Below are positions 1 to 10,159 of a DNA stretch of 64,000 nucleotides, one piece after another. The notes under the pieces are model-generated. The model searched no databases. It saw only the letters and a list, made by a program, of their open reading frames with translations, and was not told the origin of the DNA. A program made the translations under genes and the position numbers. The DNA lies in the NCBI RefSeq assembly GCF_025370935.1, contig NC_133473.1:12351196-12415195 (forward strand), read 5' to 3'. The DNA is from Choristoneura fumiferana (taxonomy: Eukaryota > Arthropoda > Insecta > Lepidoptera > Tortricidae). Positions within the stretch are counted from its first letter, which is position 1, and every line of letters starts with the position of its first letter.

Positions 1-1657
1 GGATTGTAGATGCGTTGCCAACCTAGAGTCAAGTGCCAGTAATTTCACCGGTTGTCTTACTCTCCACGCCGAAACATAACAGTGCACGCACTGCTGTTTC
101 ACACTGTTGTTTGCTGTGTTGCAAATCTGATCTAATGCGAACAATTATCTTTCCGGTAGTTGTTTTGTTGACGTGCTATTATTGCATAAAGGATCATACA
201 TTTATGTGAAAACTACGCGCGGAAAAGGGAAAAGGAAAGGATTCGATTTGATGTCGATTGTCAGAAAAATAATTCGCATTTAACAGTGATTACTGACTGA
301 CATCAATCAATATCAGCGTGACAGATACCATAGACAAACCTAGGATTTACACACTTTTAAATAAGGTAAAAAAAAGTCTCTTAGAAAGGTCAAACATATT
401 TTTGGCTATAATTTCGTAATCCTTACTAAAGTATTTTTCGATCAGAATAGGACAAAAGTATTCAAAAACCCTATCCCTCAAAATGGTTTTAGAATCAGGG
501 TACGTAATTGTAATTTTTGTGGTATAGGGTCATAGTCAGTCTTGCGAAGTTGGTTGAAAAATGTACAAGTAGTTTACCTTTCTACCATTGCAGAAGTCTT
601 GTTACTTTTTTTAAAAGATTCTCGATATCTTCTTATTTAATTGAGTTCTTGTTAGTAGAAAACAGGAATGTATTGTTCTATAAGTATCATTGAGTTTTCG
701 TTTCCAGTTCCATTTTGGCATTGTTATGATTAATTAGACATTCATATTGTAAGCTGCTTACAATATTTGCAGCCTCGCAGATATTTGTTTGCGTACTTGA
801 ATATACTAAAATAAAATAAACGTTTTACTGTTGGGCTCAAAATTCTTGTGTCTTCTCAGTATGGATTTCATTTTAGAAACAAATTTTATTTAAATTCAAT
901 CTATTTAATTATTATAATCGTGAGTTACACCGTTTTGATGCAGCCCCATTGAAAATGCATAGATTTTACAATAAAGCAACAAAATTTTGTATAATAATTG
1001 CTACAATATGCGCTACCGCATAGGTACGTTGATACAATACATACATATTATTATATCTCGTACAACTTTTAAAAATCAAATACGAGCCAAAAAATATTCT
1101 CAAACCTGCAATAAAACAGATAATTTTTATCTAGGCACTTTATTTTCTATTACCTCGTACCGAGGCCAGATTATTTGTGTCGCCCAGATTTCGGCGTGTC
1201 GGGCGTGCGGTTATGCTACGCCGTTTCTCGTAAAGCACCATTCTGCTACTACCTTCCTAATGCTAATTGAGTTTGCAGAATCGTTGAGTACACTAAAGCG
1301 GTTAGCTTAAACAGCCTTCGGCTACCGCCCGCTAACTTTGCTTTTGTTAATGTTACATTTCAACTCTAAAATATTATTTTAGATTTCTTGTAACAGTGAT
1401 TTTAACAAGCTAGAATTTTAAAGTGCATTTGTTATTGTTTCATTTGTTTCGCCCATTATTACACTGTTAAGGTACCTGCTTAGTTTAATAAAAAAAAACT
1501 TCAACGTAAGTACTTTGTTTAACCCTTGTTATGGAAAATTAAATATTTTCCTCACGTTTTAATTTCAAAACTATACTGTTAAACGTTATGTATTCACTGA
1601 CTGAGTAACTATGATATTGTAAAGATCGGGTATGTATGTCGGCGGCCGGCGGTCGTA
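1..1657. other. AT-rich non-coding stretch, nothing recognised
   Basis: No convincing splice-bounded coding segment, RNA gene or delimited transposon was found here. An open frame of about 107 codons near 987-1310 lacks an ATG start and resembles no known protein. The part from about 1150 to 1330 is less AT-rich and more complex than its surroundings and could be conserved non-coding DNA, but nothing specific can be claimed. Confidence 0.4.
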
Positions 1658-1895
1658 AAATCCGACAGATCACGAAATTCCTAGGCATATCATGAAATCC
1701 CGCCATTTCATGAATTGGCTAAGGGACATCCGCCATATCGTTCAAAACTCACCGTTTAACGATTTGCCTAGTGACGTTTAGGCAGATCATGACATTCCTA
1801 GGCATATCATGAAACGCCGCCATTTCATGATTTGGCCAGTTTAGGCAGATCATGAAATTCCTAGGCTTATCGTGAAACGCCGCCATATCGGTTCT
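1658..1895. repeat. Modular tandem repeat (CAGATCATGAAATTCCTAGG units)
   Basis: Three units begin with CAGATCAYGAMATTCCTAGG at about 1666, 1783 and 1846. Each is followed by a TATC-TGAAA step. The first two go on to CCGCCATTTCATGA, a partial palindrome of the preceding ATCATGAAA; the third decays after CCGCC. The second and third units are 63 bp apart, while the first is longer because extra sequence is inserted. A GC-rich tail at 1885-1945 (GCACGCTCGCTTCGCTCGCTCG) follows; a related GC-rich segment occurs at about 50695-50733. This looks like the arm of a foldback-type or other non-autonomous transposon. The apparent minus-strand frame across it is just translated repeat. Confidence 0.6.
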
Positions 1896-2289
1896 GGCAC
1901 TTCGCCGGCCGCTGCGGCGGCACGCTCGCTTCGCTCGCTCGACTCGTGCGTCGTAATCACAATTAATACTAACCACTCCTTGCTTGGCTCGTCGTACCTA
2001 AATTTTTCTTCTTTTCGGCATATCACGATGTGCCCGGTATAGAGCTAAGAATATCGACGAATGCGTTGCTCTAATCGATCTACAACAAAATACTAACCTC
2101 CAAAATACGGGCAGACGTCCATAGTTTTGTCACATTGTGCACAGAATCCGTTTCATTCACATAAAAAGAATGGAGCTGATGTTCAAAAGCTTCTTTTGCA
2201 CTTCTAATCATTATTTTCGGTTCGGTTCAAAGATCATTTTGTTATGACGCCGAGATTTTTCACGCGGTAAACAAACACGGCCGGTCAGC

Positions 2290-2400
2290 TGGTCACGGCC
2301 GCCATTGCATACGCAGCGCCAGGAGGAGGTTTTTTAGTTTTGTTGTATTTGTGTGTCTTTGTGAATGTGAATAAATGTCTTCTATTCTATTATATTCTAA
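2290..2400 (+). mobile_element. Probable LINE 3' end (retroposed tail)
   Basis: GC-rich sequence turns into a T-rich 3'-UTR-like stretch containing a polyadenylation-type hexamer (GTGAATAAATGTC) and then a TTCTATTCTATTATATTC simple tail. This arrangement is typical of truncated LINE 3' ends. The family was not identified. Confidence 0.35.
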
Positions 2401-2625
2401 GAAAGGATTTTTGGAAATTCCCACGGCAACGGGAAAAATCATGTTGATGGGCTGATGATGGAAGGTAAAACTCCTCAACGATTAGGAGTTAGAGGAAGTT
2501 TCTTTTAATATCATATAATATGCAGGTATAGACCTTAGTTATTTTCGTTCTGGTTATTCAGGTGAGCTGATGCTGGAAGGTATAACTCCTTAACGGTTAG
2601 GACACATTAGTACCTACGCCAAACC

Positions 2626-3290
2626 AATCAACTCATTACCTACGTAGGTAACAAAATTTATCCATATCTATAAAACAGTATACCGTGCTACGAAATACCG
2701 TGACTGGCTGACTGACTGACAGACAAGGCGTAGCTTAAACTACGGATTTTACAGACCTGAATTTGGCACACATGTAAGTAAGTGAATAAAGGATCATAGA
2801 AGTGCACTAAGTAAGGATTTTTAAGATAACTGCTAAAAACCGTTTTCAGGATTTTTCTAAATTCCCACGGGATAGGGAATAAATGGGATTAGTATTTTTT
2901 TTTTCAATTAATGACCCTATTTCCGTAACTATAATTATTAGAGACTTCAAATTTAGCATGCAAGTAGGTAATACTAACAGCTAAAAACAATTGTCAGTAA
3001 TAGGGAATACATGGGACTTATATTTTCGCTTCAGTGGCTCTAACTTCGTAATTATAAATATTATAGACTTCAAATTTGGCATGCAGGTAGATAATACTAA
3101 CAGATAACAAAATATTCCAAAGATTTTCCGAAAATCCCACGGGATAAGACGAATAATGAGGATTTTATAGGCATTCCAACTGAATCAGAAAACGAACAAG
3201 CTGAACTAATAAAACTAGGGACTGGAGATTTGGCAAACAGATGTAAATCTGGTAACAATACAATAATTAAGCAGTGACATCCTGCTCAAC
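2626..3290. repeat. Dispersed repeat with internal direct repeats, first copy
   Basis: It begins CCTACGCCAAACCAATCAAC, and the same opening recurs at about 3862 with the shared CTGACTGACAGACAA segment. Inside, a block beginning AGACTTCAAATTTRGCATGC occurs twice (about 2942 and 3065), followed each time by AGGTAGRTAATACTAACAG. The style matches non-autonomous Helitron or SINE-like lepidopteran repeats. A short GGGTCA hexamer triplet sits at about 3301-3320 just beyond it. Confidence 0.5.
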
Positions 3291-3451
3291 CTGTCTAGGA
3301 TCAGGGTCAGGGTCAGGGTCATAGAAGGGAACTCCTCAAAAGTTGATAGCACACACAAAAGACTTCACACAATTGTTAAATTTCAATGACAATGCGTTTA
3401 TATGATATACACCACCTGATGCTGCAGCCAGGATCGACTGCTGATGATACA

Positions 3452-3725
3452 TGTACGTTCAACGAACTGACACAATTACTTTACTCACCCACGACCTTTA
3501 TGATAGCTACTTTTATGCATGAAATGTGTGTTCATGCAGTTCCTCCGCCTCCACACTGTATGAACACACCAATCACACAAAACCATCTATCACCACCACC
3601 ACATTACAAACAATTACTCTTCTCTTTCATACGAGTAAATGCATCATAAGATCGCAGGTAAGCAAACTAATTGTTTTGGGTCATTGATATAGACCTATGC
3701 AAAGTAAAGCCTGATTCAATGAATT
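3452..3725. mobile_element. MITE, GATATGGACCT/GCAAAGTAA family, copy 1
   Basis: This is an imperfect palindrome: CAATTACTTTACTCACCCACG on the left pairs with AGGTAAGCAAACTAATTG on the right. It ends with a TTGATATAGACCTATGCAAAG tail. The same arms and tail recur at 6533-6930, 7791-7955 and, as a fragment, at 8846-8885. The 87-codon frame inside is translated repeat. Confidence 0.6.
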
Positions 3726-3860
3726 ATGTACGTTCAGTTTTGATGTACACATCACTTTTTAGATTAAAATATACATATATAGCTAAAAATATGAAAATAA
3801 AGGTTTCAAAAACAAACTTAACTTAAATATGCTCTGAAAAATCAAAATAAACATTAAATA

Positions 3861-4072
3861 CCTACGCCAAACCAATCAACTTATTACGTAAGTAACACGA
3901 TTTATTTATAATTATATACCTAACCCTATCTGAACAGTACCATGACTGGCTGACTGACAGACAACGCATAGCCAAAACTACTGGTGCAAGAGACTTGAAA
4001 TGTAACACAGATGGACCTAAAGTAATACAGAGGTGAACTAGGGAAAGATTTTAAGAAAATCCCATGAAATAG
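3861..4072. repeat. Dispersed repeat, second copy of the 2626 family
   Basis: It shares the opening CCTACGCCAAACCAATCAAC and the TGACTGGCTGACTGACAGAC block with the copy at 2626. It diverges after about 4000 and ends in AAAATCCCATGAAATAGG, matching the AAATCCCACGGGATAGG element of the first copy. Confidence 0.5.
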
Positions 4073-4651
4073 GATAATATCTATATATAACTATGTTTGT
4101 TTCTTTGTTTGTTTGTTGGGGGTAATCTCTGAAACTAGTGAGCTGATTTAAATAATTATTTTAGCAATAGAAAGCTTATCCCTGATTAACATAAACTTTT
4201 TTTTAATGTTAAATTTCTGTAGAATAAAAATAAGTGAATTCAATTTCGGGCGATATTTTCAAAATTCTTTCAATAATAGAAAGCTACAATGTGTCTGTCA
4301 TCGACAATTAAGAATATCAAAATAGATAATAACAGTAATTCATTTCCCGCGGGAACTTACAATTTCTCGGGATATAATCCTATACCGTGTATAAAGTCGC
4401 GGGCAAAAGAAACGCGCAGTACTTTAACGTTTTCTAAAATTCAAAGTTGGTACGAATTATGATTAATTAGGTAGGTACGTATGTAATGTTGATTTTTGAA
4501 TTCCATGCACCATCTGTCTAAAACAACGTCTGTCTGTATTTGTATTTCCATGTAATCCTCCGAAAAATCCATCAAAACACGAAAAAAGGATCGCAGAAAG
4601 TAAATGTAGTTAACCCAAATTTAACGCGAGCGAAGCCGCGGGCAAAAGCTA
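4073..4651 (+). mobile_element. Lep1-like non-autonomous Helitron remnants
   Basis: A TATCTATATATAACTATG start followed by GGGGGTAATCTCTGAAACTA matches the 5' part of Lep1-type elements; the same GGGGGTAATCTCTG occurs at about 59310. Two 3' termini are visible: AAGTCGCGGGCAAAAG at about 4396 and GCGAAGCCGCGGGCAAAAGCTAGT ending near 4652. Helitrons characteristically end CTAG/CTRR and make no target duplication. Two overlapping or nested copies are likely. Confidence 0.55.
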
Positions 4652-5867
4652 GTATTAAATGCACATACTTTAAAGATAAATTAGCATGTAACTTGACACA
4701 CCAGTTCACCAGTGCAACTCAGTATTCCAAATGTGCATTTTGCCATAAATATTCTATGACGTTTCATTGTAAACTTTCCTTTTTATTAAACACGGATACA
4801 ATAAAACATGCGCACCGCTTTCCGGTGCGCCCTCCGCGTTCTAAATTTATTCATGTTTCTCCGAAACCATAATAACATTGCGAACAATTTGTAAAGTATC
4901 GCGAAACTTCTCAATCTGGACGAGGTTTTTCTAAATTCATATTCAATTCGGTCGTTACTTAGGAAGTTCCTAACAGTTTTATGCATACCCCGTTACCCTA
5001 AACGTTGCGTGGCGTGATGTTTATTTACTTACTACAATCTTTCATGATATCCTAATTTAGCATTATTGAAATGTTTTATTTAGCTTCTCATTTGATTAAT
5101 TGGTATTGAGACGTCTACCTAAGGAATGGAAGTTCGTTTATTTTGATAACGTAGCCTAAACCCGTGGAGCGTTTTGTGATCACAGGGGTGATCAAAGAGA
5201 TGATTCGAGAATAGTCGAAAAAAATGCACACAGGGCGCTCAACGGGTTAAATTTTTAAAATGGATCACCTACGGACAATGATTAAGGTGCCTCCAAACAT
5301 GAACAATAAATAATATTTTGTGTCTAACATTTGGACTGCCTTAAACGATCCTAGAAAAATATTTAAGGACGTATTTTGGAAGTTGGGTTTCGTGAGAATC
5401 GCTTTCGCTTGTTCATTTAGTTTGCGTGAGTAGTGAGGCGGCGGCGCGCGCCCGCGGCGTCGCAACAGTAACTCGCGTCTACATTCGTTTGTTATTGTTT
5501 ACAATTACCCCAAACAAACCGCCTCATATATTCCTAACTTTCACTCGAAACTTTTGCTTTCCTAATACTGGCCTACTGCAGAACAATGAAAATTTTCCAT
5601 CAGACATGTGGCCCTAATAAATAAGTTACATTGTTTTGCTTTGTTTTGAGACCGCCCGAATGAGTAAGTTGCTTTTTCACCAACTGAAACTGAATTGTTG
5701 AGTAGATATCAAAGAGTTGGAATGTATAAATATTCTGCTGGAATAATCAGCTGTTTTAATTTGTTGTCATGAGGAAAGGCGGATATAACTGTGGGGCTTC
5801 TGCTAACTAGTTATCATAAAATAAAACCCGTGTTGACGTTATATTATTAGTTGTTTTTTTGTATTAG
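4652..5867. other. Intronic or upstream non-coding stretch
   Basis: Mostly AT-rich and without recognisable elements. A short very GC-rich patch at about 5435-5465 (GGCGGCGGCGCGCGCCCGCGG) is the only CpG-dense spot near the first visible exon and could be exonic UTR or regulatory DNA. No splice donor leaving the required phase was found that would supply an upstream exon with any confidence. Confidence 0.35.
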
Positions 5868-6005
5868 ATGAACAGCGGAGGATATACGGGTCGGAGTGTG
5901 GAGAAGACCCACCTCGCTATGTCAGCAGCCCTCAAAGACAGGCGTCACCTTTTCCTCATGAAAGCACTGCCCGAAGATACTTTAGAAGAAACAGGAATTC
6001 TAAAG
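5868..6005 (+). CDS. Coding exon a of a proline-rich neuronal-type gene (teneurin-like?)
   Basis: A pyrimidine-rich tract and TATTAG acceptor precede this 138-bp exon, and AAAG|GTGAGA is a good donor. Read in phase 1 (two leading bases, then GAA CAG CGG), it is open throughout and encodes a hydrophilic segment containing IYGSECGEDPPRYVSSP and an Arg-rich stretch ARRYFRRNRN. The last base joins the next exon (7582) to make Gly. Another frame begins ATG right at the acceptor and is also open for 46 codons, but it would not link in phase to the next exon. The exon length is divisible by three, so it could be skipped without a frameshift. There is no signal peptide or membrane segment. Family assignment is inference from the three-exon product; an upstream exon must exist outside view or is unrecognised. 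Confidence 0.65.
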
Positions 6006-6295
6006 GTGAGAAATCATCATATCTGTTGCTATTAAAAAGGCTTTATACGCACTAACCATCATATTCGCACATGCTTTTAAAGCTTTTGTTAACAAAGCAT
6101 TTTAAATTTGTTTTTTTTTATCTGTCACTTGACATTTGCATTGGTCTGAGAACCAGAAACTGAAAACATGAATTTCGCTATTGGCTCTGTGCACGACATC
6201 AGCGCCACCTGGCGTCCGTAACTTTTTTAGCTCTGATGCTCTGACGTTTTGTAATTTCACCGCGACATTGTGACATTCATGTTTAGTTGTACTTT

Positions 6296-6412
6296 GTTTG
6301 TTTGTTTATACTCTTTATTGTACAAAAAGGAAAAACAAAAAGGTTACATATAAAAAAGTAGTGTTAAGTACAAAGGCGGACTTATCCCTGCAGGGATCTC
6401 TGCCAGTCAACC
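6296..6412 (-). mobile_element. LINE 3'-UTR fragment (minus strand), copy 1
   Basis: TTTGTTTATACTCTTTATTGTACAAAAAGG is followed by GTGTTAAGTACAAAGGCGGACTTATCCCTGCAGGGATCTCTG. On the minus strand this reads as a 3' UTR with GGGATAAG, then CTTTGTAC, then an ACAATAAAGAG polyadenylation-like signal. The same sequence recurs at 31890 (plus), 37826 (minus) and 58692 (minus), so this is a dispersed LINE tail. Confidence 0.6.
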
Positions 6413-6532
6413 TTACTTTACTGTAAAACGAAAAGATAAAGCTATCTTATTGGTTTCTTTGAATAATAGTAAAATTATATAATTGTTCTTATATCGCTAG
6501 TAATAAATTAAATATCAAATTTATTGAATCAG

Positions 6533-6930
6533 GCGTTACTTTGCGGAGGTCCATATCAATGAACTAAAAGAATTTCCTTGCTCACCGGTAAATTTTTTTT
6601 ATAAATAATTTGTGGGTAGTTTTGTTTTGTTTCATAAAACATATGTGGGTACTTGGGGATTTACAGTGACAAATTAAAACGGTGGTTGTGGTTCGTTAGT
6701 CTAACAACTGGTAGCATGGTGTACGGTTGTGTCACTCTGAAGATGAGCTCTGGTTGAGTTCGAAACGCGTCAGTGTAGTGTGGTGGTGGTGATAGATGGG
6801 TTTGTGTGATTTGTGTGTGTTCTTACAGTGTGGAGGTGGAGGAACTGCATGAACACGCATATTTTGCATAAGCTTAGCTATCGTAAGGTCGCGGGTGAGC
6901 AAGGAAATTCTTTTAGTTCATTAAATTAAA
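6533..6930. mobile_element. MITE, GATATGGACCT/GCAAAGTAA family, copy 2
   Basis: The left arm starts AGGCGTTACTTTGCGGAGG, then CCATATCAATGAAC and CTTGCTCACC. The right arm, GGTCGCGGGTGAGCAAGG followed by AAATTCTTTTAGTTCATT, is its inverted complement. The spacer of about 290 bp holds the CTCTGGTTGAGTTCGAAACG / GTCAGTGTAGTGTGGTGGTG segment, a common lepidopteran dispersed sequence. Confidence 0.6.
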
Positions 6931-7581
6931 TATCGTTTTCAGATAGATTTTTGAACACCGGTTTTGTGAGTATCACTCAATATAATTAACCACAAACCGT
7001 TTCATAAGGAAAATTGTTGCTGGACATGTCCGAGATGTAGAGGAATTAAGAACAAAACAGGGACAGTGTTCAATAATTCAAGCTCGCATCATAACACAAA
7101 CATCTATTACTAAAATTAGGTAGTTAAAGTCTATACAAATTGCTTTGTTAGTGACAGATTCATATGAGTATGACAGATGACAGAGCCTAGATCATTTCTT
7201 CTTTTGGCCACTATGAGCGCTGCGGTAGATTTCATTACCCCCACCCAGTACTTCGCACCCTCCCAATAATAGGCTCACGAGCCTAAGCTAGAGAAAAAAG
7301 ATTATACCGTTGTAATGGCACCCTCAAAAAATCACGATTTTTTTTAGGAATAAGTGGGTTAAATTGTAATAGGATACAATGATACTTTATTGAATACCAA
7401 ATACTACATATTATACACACACAAAACAGAAAAAGGTACATAGGAAAATTGCATGGCAGCCAATAGGCGGTAAACACCAACAAGTAGTGTATGCAAGCAC
7501 CCGCGCGTTAGAAGTTTTGACTACAATCATCTAAGACTTTTTTATATCCAGGAGTACTTAGAAAGTTCCCTTGTTATTTAG

Positions 7582-7683
7582 GTGAAGAGGTGTTTGCTGC
7601 GGACGCCGGCGCGACGCTATCGCGGCGCACGCGCCGGCCTGATGAATTCGCACACGACAACAACGGACGTCGCCATGACAACG
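7582..7683 (+). CDS. Coding exon b of the same gene
   Basis: The TTGTTATTTAG acceptor and the ACG|GTATAA donor bound a 102-bp GC-rich exon in AT-rich surroundings. It enters and leaves in phase 1, as do exons a and c. Its first two bases complete Gly with exon a, then it reads EEVFAADAGATLSRRTRRP, then an Asn/His/Arg-rich end. No frame break occurs. The length is again a multiple of three. The segment is hydrophilic and probably disordered, as expected of a cytoplasmic tail. A MITE lies about 110 bp downstream in the following intron. Confidence 0.65.
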
Positions 7684-7790
7684 GTATAATCTTTTTTCTC
7701 TAGCTTAATAGCCTGTGAAGTGCCCCGCTGCCAAGCAAATACTTTCTAGCAGCCACAGAAATGGGAAGCCAAATGTCACCAAAACTGAAC

Positions 7791-7955
7791 TGAAACAATT
7801 ACTTTGCTCACCCGCAACCTTATGATAGCTACGTTTATGCAAGAAATGTGTATTGTGTGTGGAGGAACTGCATTGATCATAAGGTCGCAGGTGAGCAAAG
7901 TAATTGTTTCATTTCATTGATATGGACCTCTGCAAAGTAACGCCTAATTCGATAT
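7791..7955. mobile_element. MITE, GATATGGACCT/GCAAAGTAA family, copy 3
   Basis: This is a compact palindrome. GAAACAATTACTTTGCTCACC on the left pairs with AGGTGAGCAAAGTAATTG on the right, followed by TTTCATTGATATGGACCTCTGCAAAGTAACGCC. It lies in the intron between exons b and c. A tail-only fragment of the same family is at 8846-8885, just upstream of exon c. Confidence 0.65.
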
Positions 7956-7987
7956 AGTTATTTATGCAACTGTATTATAATAGGGGT

Positions 7988-8095
7988 CCTTAAAACACTT
8001 CGTATCGTACCGTCCCTCTCGCTCTCTTATTAAATAGTATAAGTGTCAGAGGGACCGCACGACACGAACTTCGAGTTTCGAGTTTCGTAGTAGCC
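7988..8095. mobile_element. Short inverted-repeat element (GGGACCGCACGACACGAA)
   Basis: CTTCGTATCGTACCGTCCCTC and GAGGGACCGCACGACACGAA form imperfect inverted arms around CGCTCTCTTATTAAATAGT. Dispersed copies of this sequence are common in moth genomes. The boundaries are not certain. Confidence 0.45.
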
Positions 8096-8845
8096 CTGCT
8101 GCTGCTGCTCGTGCGCGCGTCACGACGCGCCCCGGTGCTGTAATGATGTATGAAATATCATTACGATACAGCCGTGTTCATAATATAATTAATGTCGTAA
8201 GGCTGGTCATTATCTATGGTTTTTGAACGCATAATGTAGTATTTACTATAATATGGGTGTAGATAAACAATTTTAAAATGCTCTTGTAATTTATACTCCT
8301 CATAGGTATATTCCGTACGCATTTCATATTGTAGGTAAATGACGCGTAGGTACAGTAATACTCAGCTATTTCGAATTCCATTTTAGTTATTCCAGTTCAG
8401 GTATTCTGTGTACCATAGCTATTATAAGCGTAATACGACGGTGGGTGCATGCCTTTGATAAGGATGCCTCACATAGTTTCGCTTAGGCTGGCGCATGTGA
8501 CTAAAGTACGCAGACTGACGAATAACTGTTTGATGTATAATCGGTAAAGGTGAAAACATTGTAGGAGACGTATACATGTGTCGTAATGTTAGTCTAGCAT
8601 TTATGATATCATCAGAGTGAGAGTTATAGTACGTATTTTTGAAGTAACTGTTTGCTTGATTTATCTAATAGAAATTATATATTTTTTCTATTCTGTTAAA
8701 TCCACTTCCACAGGGAATTAACACACTCACACACAGATCACGGGTGTGTTATTAGTTAACCATCATTCGAGTAAACATGCGTTGCCAAACAATAACACAT
8801 AAGTATATGGCATTTGTTTTGTTTCGCAACGGGTGTTTACCAGCT

Positions 8846-8885
8846 CATTGATATGGACCTACGCAAAGACGTGAATCAATCATTC
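8846..8885. repeat. Tail fragment of the GATATGGACCT MITE, copy 4
   Basis: CATTGATATGGACCTACGCAAAG matches the terminal segment of the complete copies, ending 25 bp before exon c. It may overlap the exon's branch-point region. Confidence 0.55.
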
Positions 8886-8909
8886 AACCAGGACCTTGGC
8901 ACTTTGCAG

Positions 8910-9071
8910 GCACGGTCACCGGGCAGACCAGCGAGCGCGAGTGCGACTCGCCACCGGAGCCGGCGCCGCCCGAGGTGCCCCCGCGTGGACCCTCGCTCCA
9001 CGTTACGCTGCGCCACCGGCCCGCGCCCTGCGACCAGCCAGCGGAGCCCGACCGGCTGTATCTGTCTGAAG
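8910..9071 (+). CDS. Coding exon c, proline-rich (PPEVPPRGP), same gene
   Basis: A CTTTGCAG acceptor and a GAAG|GTAGGA donor bound 162 bp of markedly GC-rich sequence. Read in phase 1 it continues exon b with TVTGQTSERECDSPPEP, then PPEVPPRGPSLHVTLRHR, and closes with DRLYLSE plus a split Gly codon. The PPxVPPR core resembles an SH3-type ligand and, from memory, the PPDVPPRNP segment in the intracellular domain of insect teneurins. That is the basis for the tentative teneurin (Ten-a/Ten-m) call. The next exon must start in phase 1; none was recognised in the remaining 55 kb, implying a very long intron. Alternative: another large cytoplasmic scaffold or receptor tail. The exon call is firmer than the name. 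Confidence 0.65.
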
Positions 9072-9155
9072 GTAGGATATAAATTGGGCTATCCTAACCA
9101 ATCTAATCGATGGAGCACAAACATTATTATGGTCTCTGACCGAAAAAAAATCTAA

Positions 9156-9290
9156 GCTTAAGGTTTGCCGAAGAGTGATGGAGCGCAGCATATTAGGTGT
9201 AAAAAGGACAGATAGAATCCGGATCACTACATTACGCTCAAAAACATGTATAGCCGACGTTGGGAAAGAGACTGCTAAGCTGAAATGGGC
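9156..9290 (+). pseudogene. RTE-type LINE ORF2 fragment
   Basis: One frame reads KVCRRVMERSILGVKRTDRI, then LRSKTCIADVGKETAKLKWA. This matches the conserved region just upstream of the KWxWAGH motif near the C-terminus of RTE-type reverse transcriptases. The match stops at KWA. The downstream part of the same protein (GRPKRRWREKLDA) appears at 10398, so one element was probably split by later insertions. It begins 85 bp after the donor of exon c. Confidence 0.7.
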
Positions 9291-9330
9291 AGTCCCATTT
9301 CCCCAGTAGTCCAGTGGCTGGACAACGTCT

Positions 9331-9620
9331 GTTTTTAGGATTCCGTAGTCCTACAGAGAACCCTTAGTTTCAACATGTCCGTCCGTCTATCAGACTGTGG
9401 CTTACCTTAAGAGATTGTTGGTAATATAAAGCTATAATTTTGCGCAACCCACGCCCACAAAGAGGTATAATAAAAAAATAATAAAAAAACATGCTAACTA
9501 ATAGCTAATTAAGTACTCAAACGAATCATTATGAACTTTTAAACAGTAATTACAGATACAGTCTATTTATTAATAGAAACTTTACTATGGACCGTCGCGT
9601 AGACTAGATCGCGAGCTATT
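9331..9620 (-). repeat. GGTTCCGTACC-type dispersed repeat (diverged)
   Basis: TTTTTAGGATTCCGTAGTCC followed by GAGAACCCTTAG and CCGTCCGTCTATCAGACTGT reproduces, with changes, the minus-strand 3' end of the family seen better at 39231-40158 and 49597-50020. The far boundary is not clear. Confidence 0.45.
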
Positions 9621-9967
9621 TTTAATTTACCAACTCACTATAAAATTTATGCCACTGTTTTTTTTAGTTGAACTTTGTTAGTCAGCAAAGTTGGCCAGCA
9701 CAGTTTACTTTAATCTAAGTTTGAAGATAAGGGTCCTACAAAAATGTGGTTACGGTTAATAGCGGAACGATTTCGTGTAGCGTTCGTGATAAAGCGAACT
9801 TATTTGTGAGAGGAGCTCGCTTTTATCTATTAGTAAAGTTTGAGGTTTATGCTTTAAGTGTGTGTTGTACTTTAGCATAAATTGGTCTGCTTTCAAGTAA
9901 TACTTAGTGTGAGTTGCACTTTGATGGTTGGTTGGACATTGATTATCGGTAATGTAACTCACTGTAA

Positions 9968-10135
9968 GTAGAAAGAAAAGAAAGAAAATACATTTATTCG
10001 GAAAAGTAACAAACTTGAACGATTACATAAATAAATAACACAGACAAGGAATGCAGTTACCATTCACGAAACGGACCCACCTCAGCATAATGCCGGCTCA
10101 GGAGCTAGCGCTGGTCTTCCGGTGTGAGTTGGATC
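9968..10135 (-). mobile_element. LINE 3'-end fragment (minus strand)
   Basis: GAAAAGAAAGAAAATACATTTATT reads on the minus strand as AATAAATGTATTTTC with a degenerate simple tail. It is preceded, in that orientation, by a more complex UTR-like segment containing CTCAGCATAATGCCGGCTCAGG. The family was not identified. Confidence 0.4.
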
Positions 10136-10159
10136 CCTATTTTTTAATTATTAAGTACT

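Noticed and set aside
3301..3320. GGGTCA triplet as a nuclear receptor response element
   Set aside because: Only three short direct repeats with no spacing typical of a functional site, located at the edge of a dispersed repeat.
8814..9155. A 113-codon frame overlapping exon c
   Set aside because: It is in another frame than the phase-1 chain, reads through both splice sites, and gives a low-complexity Arg/Pro product.
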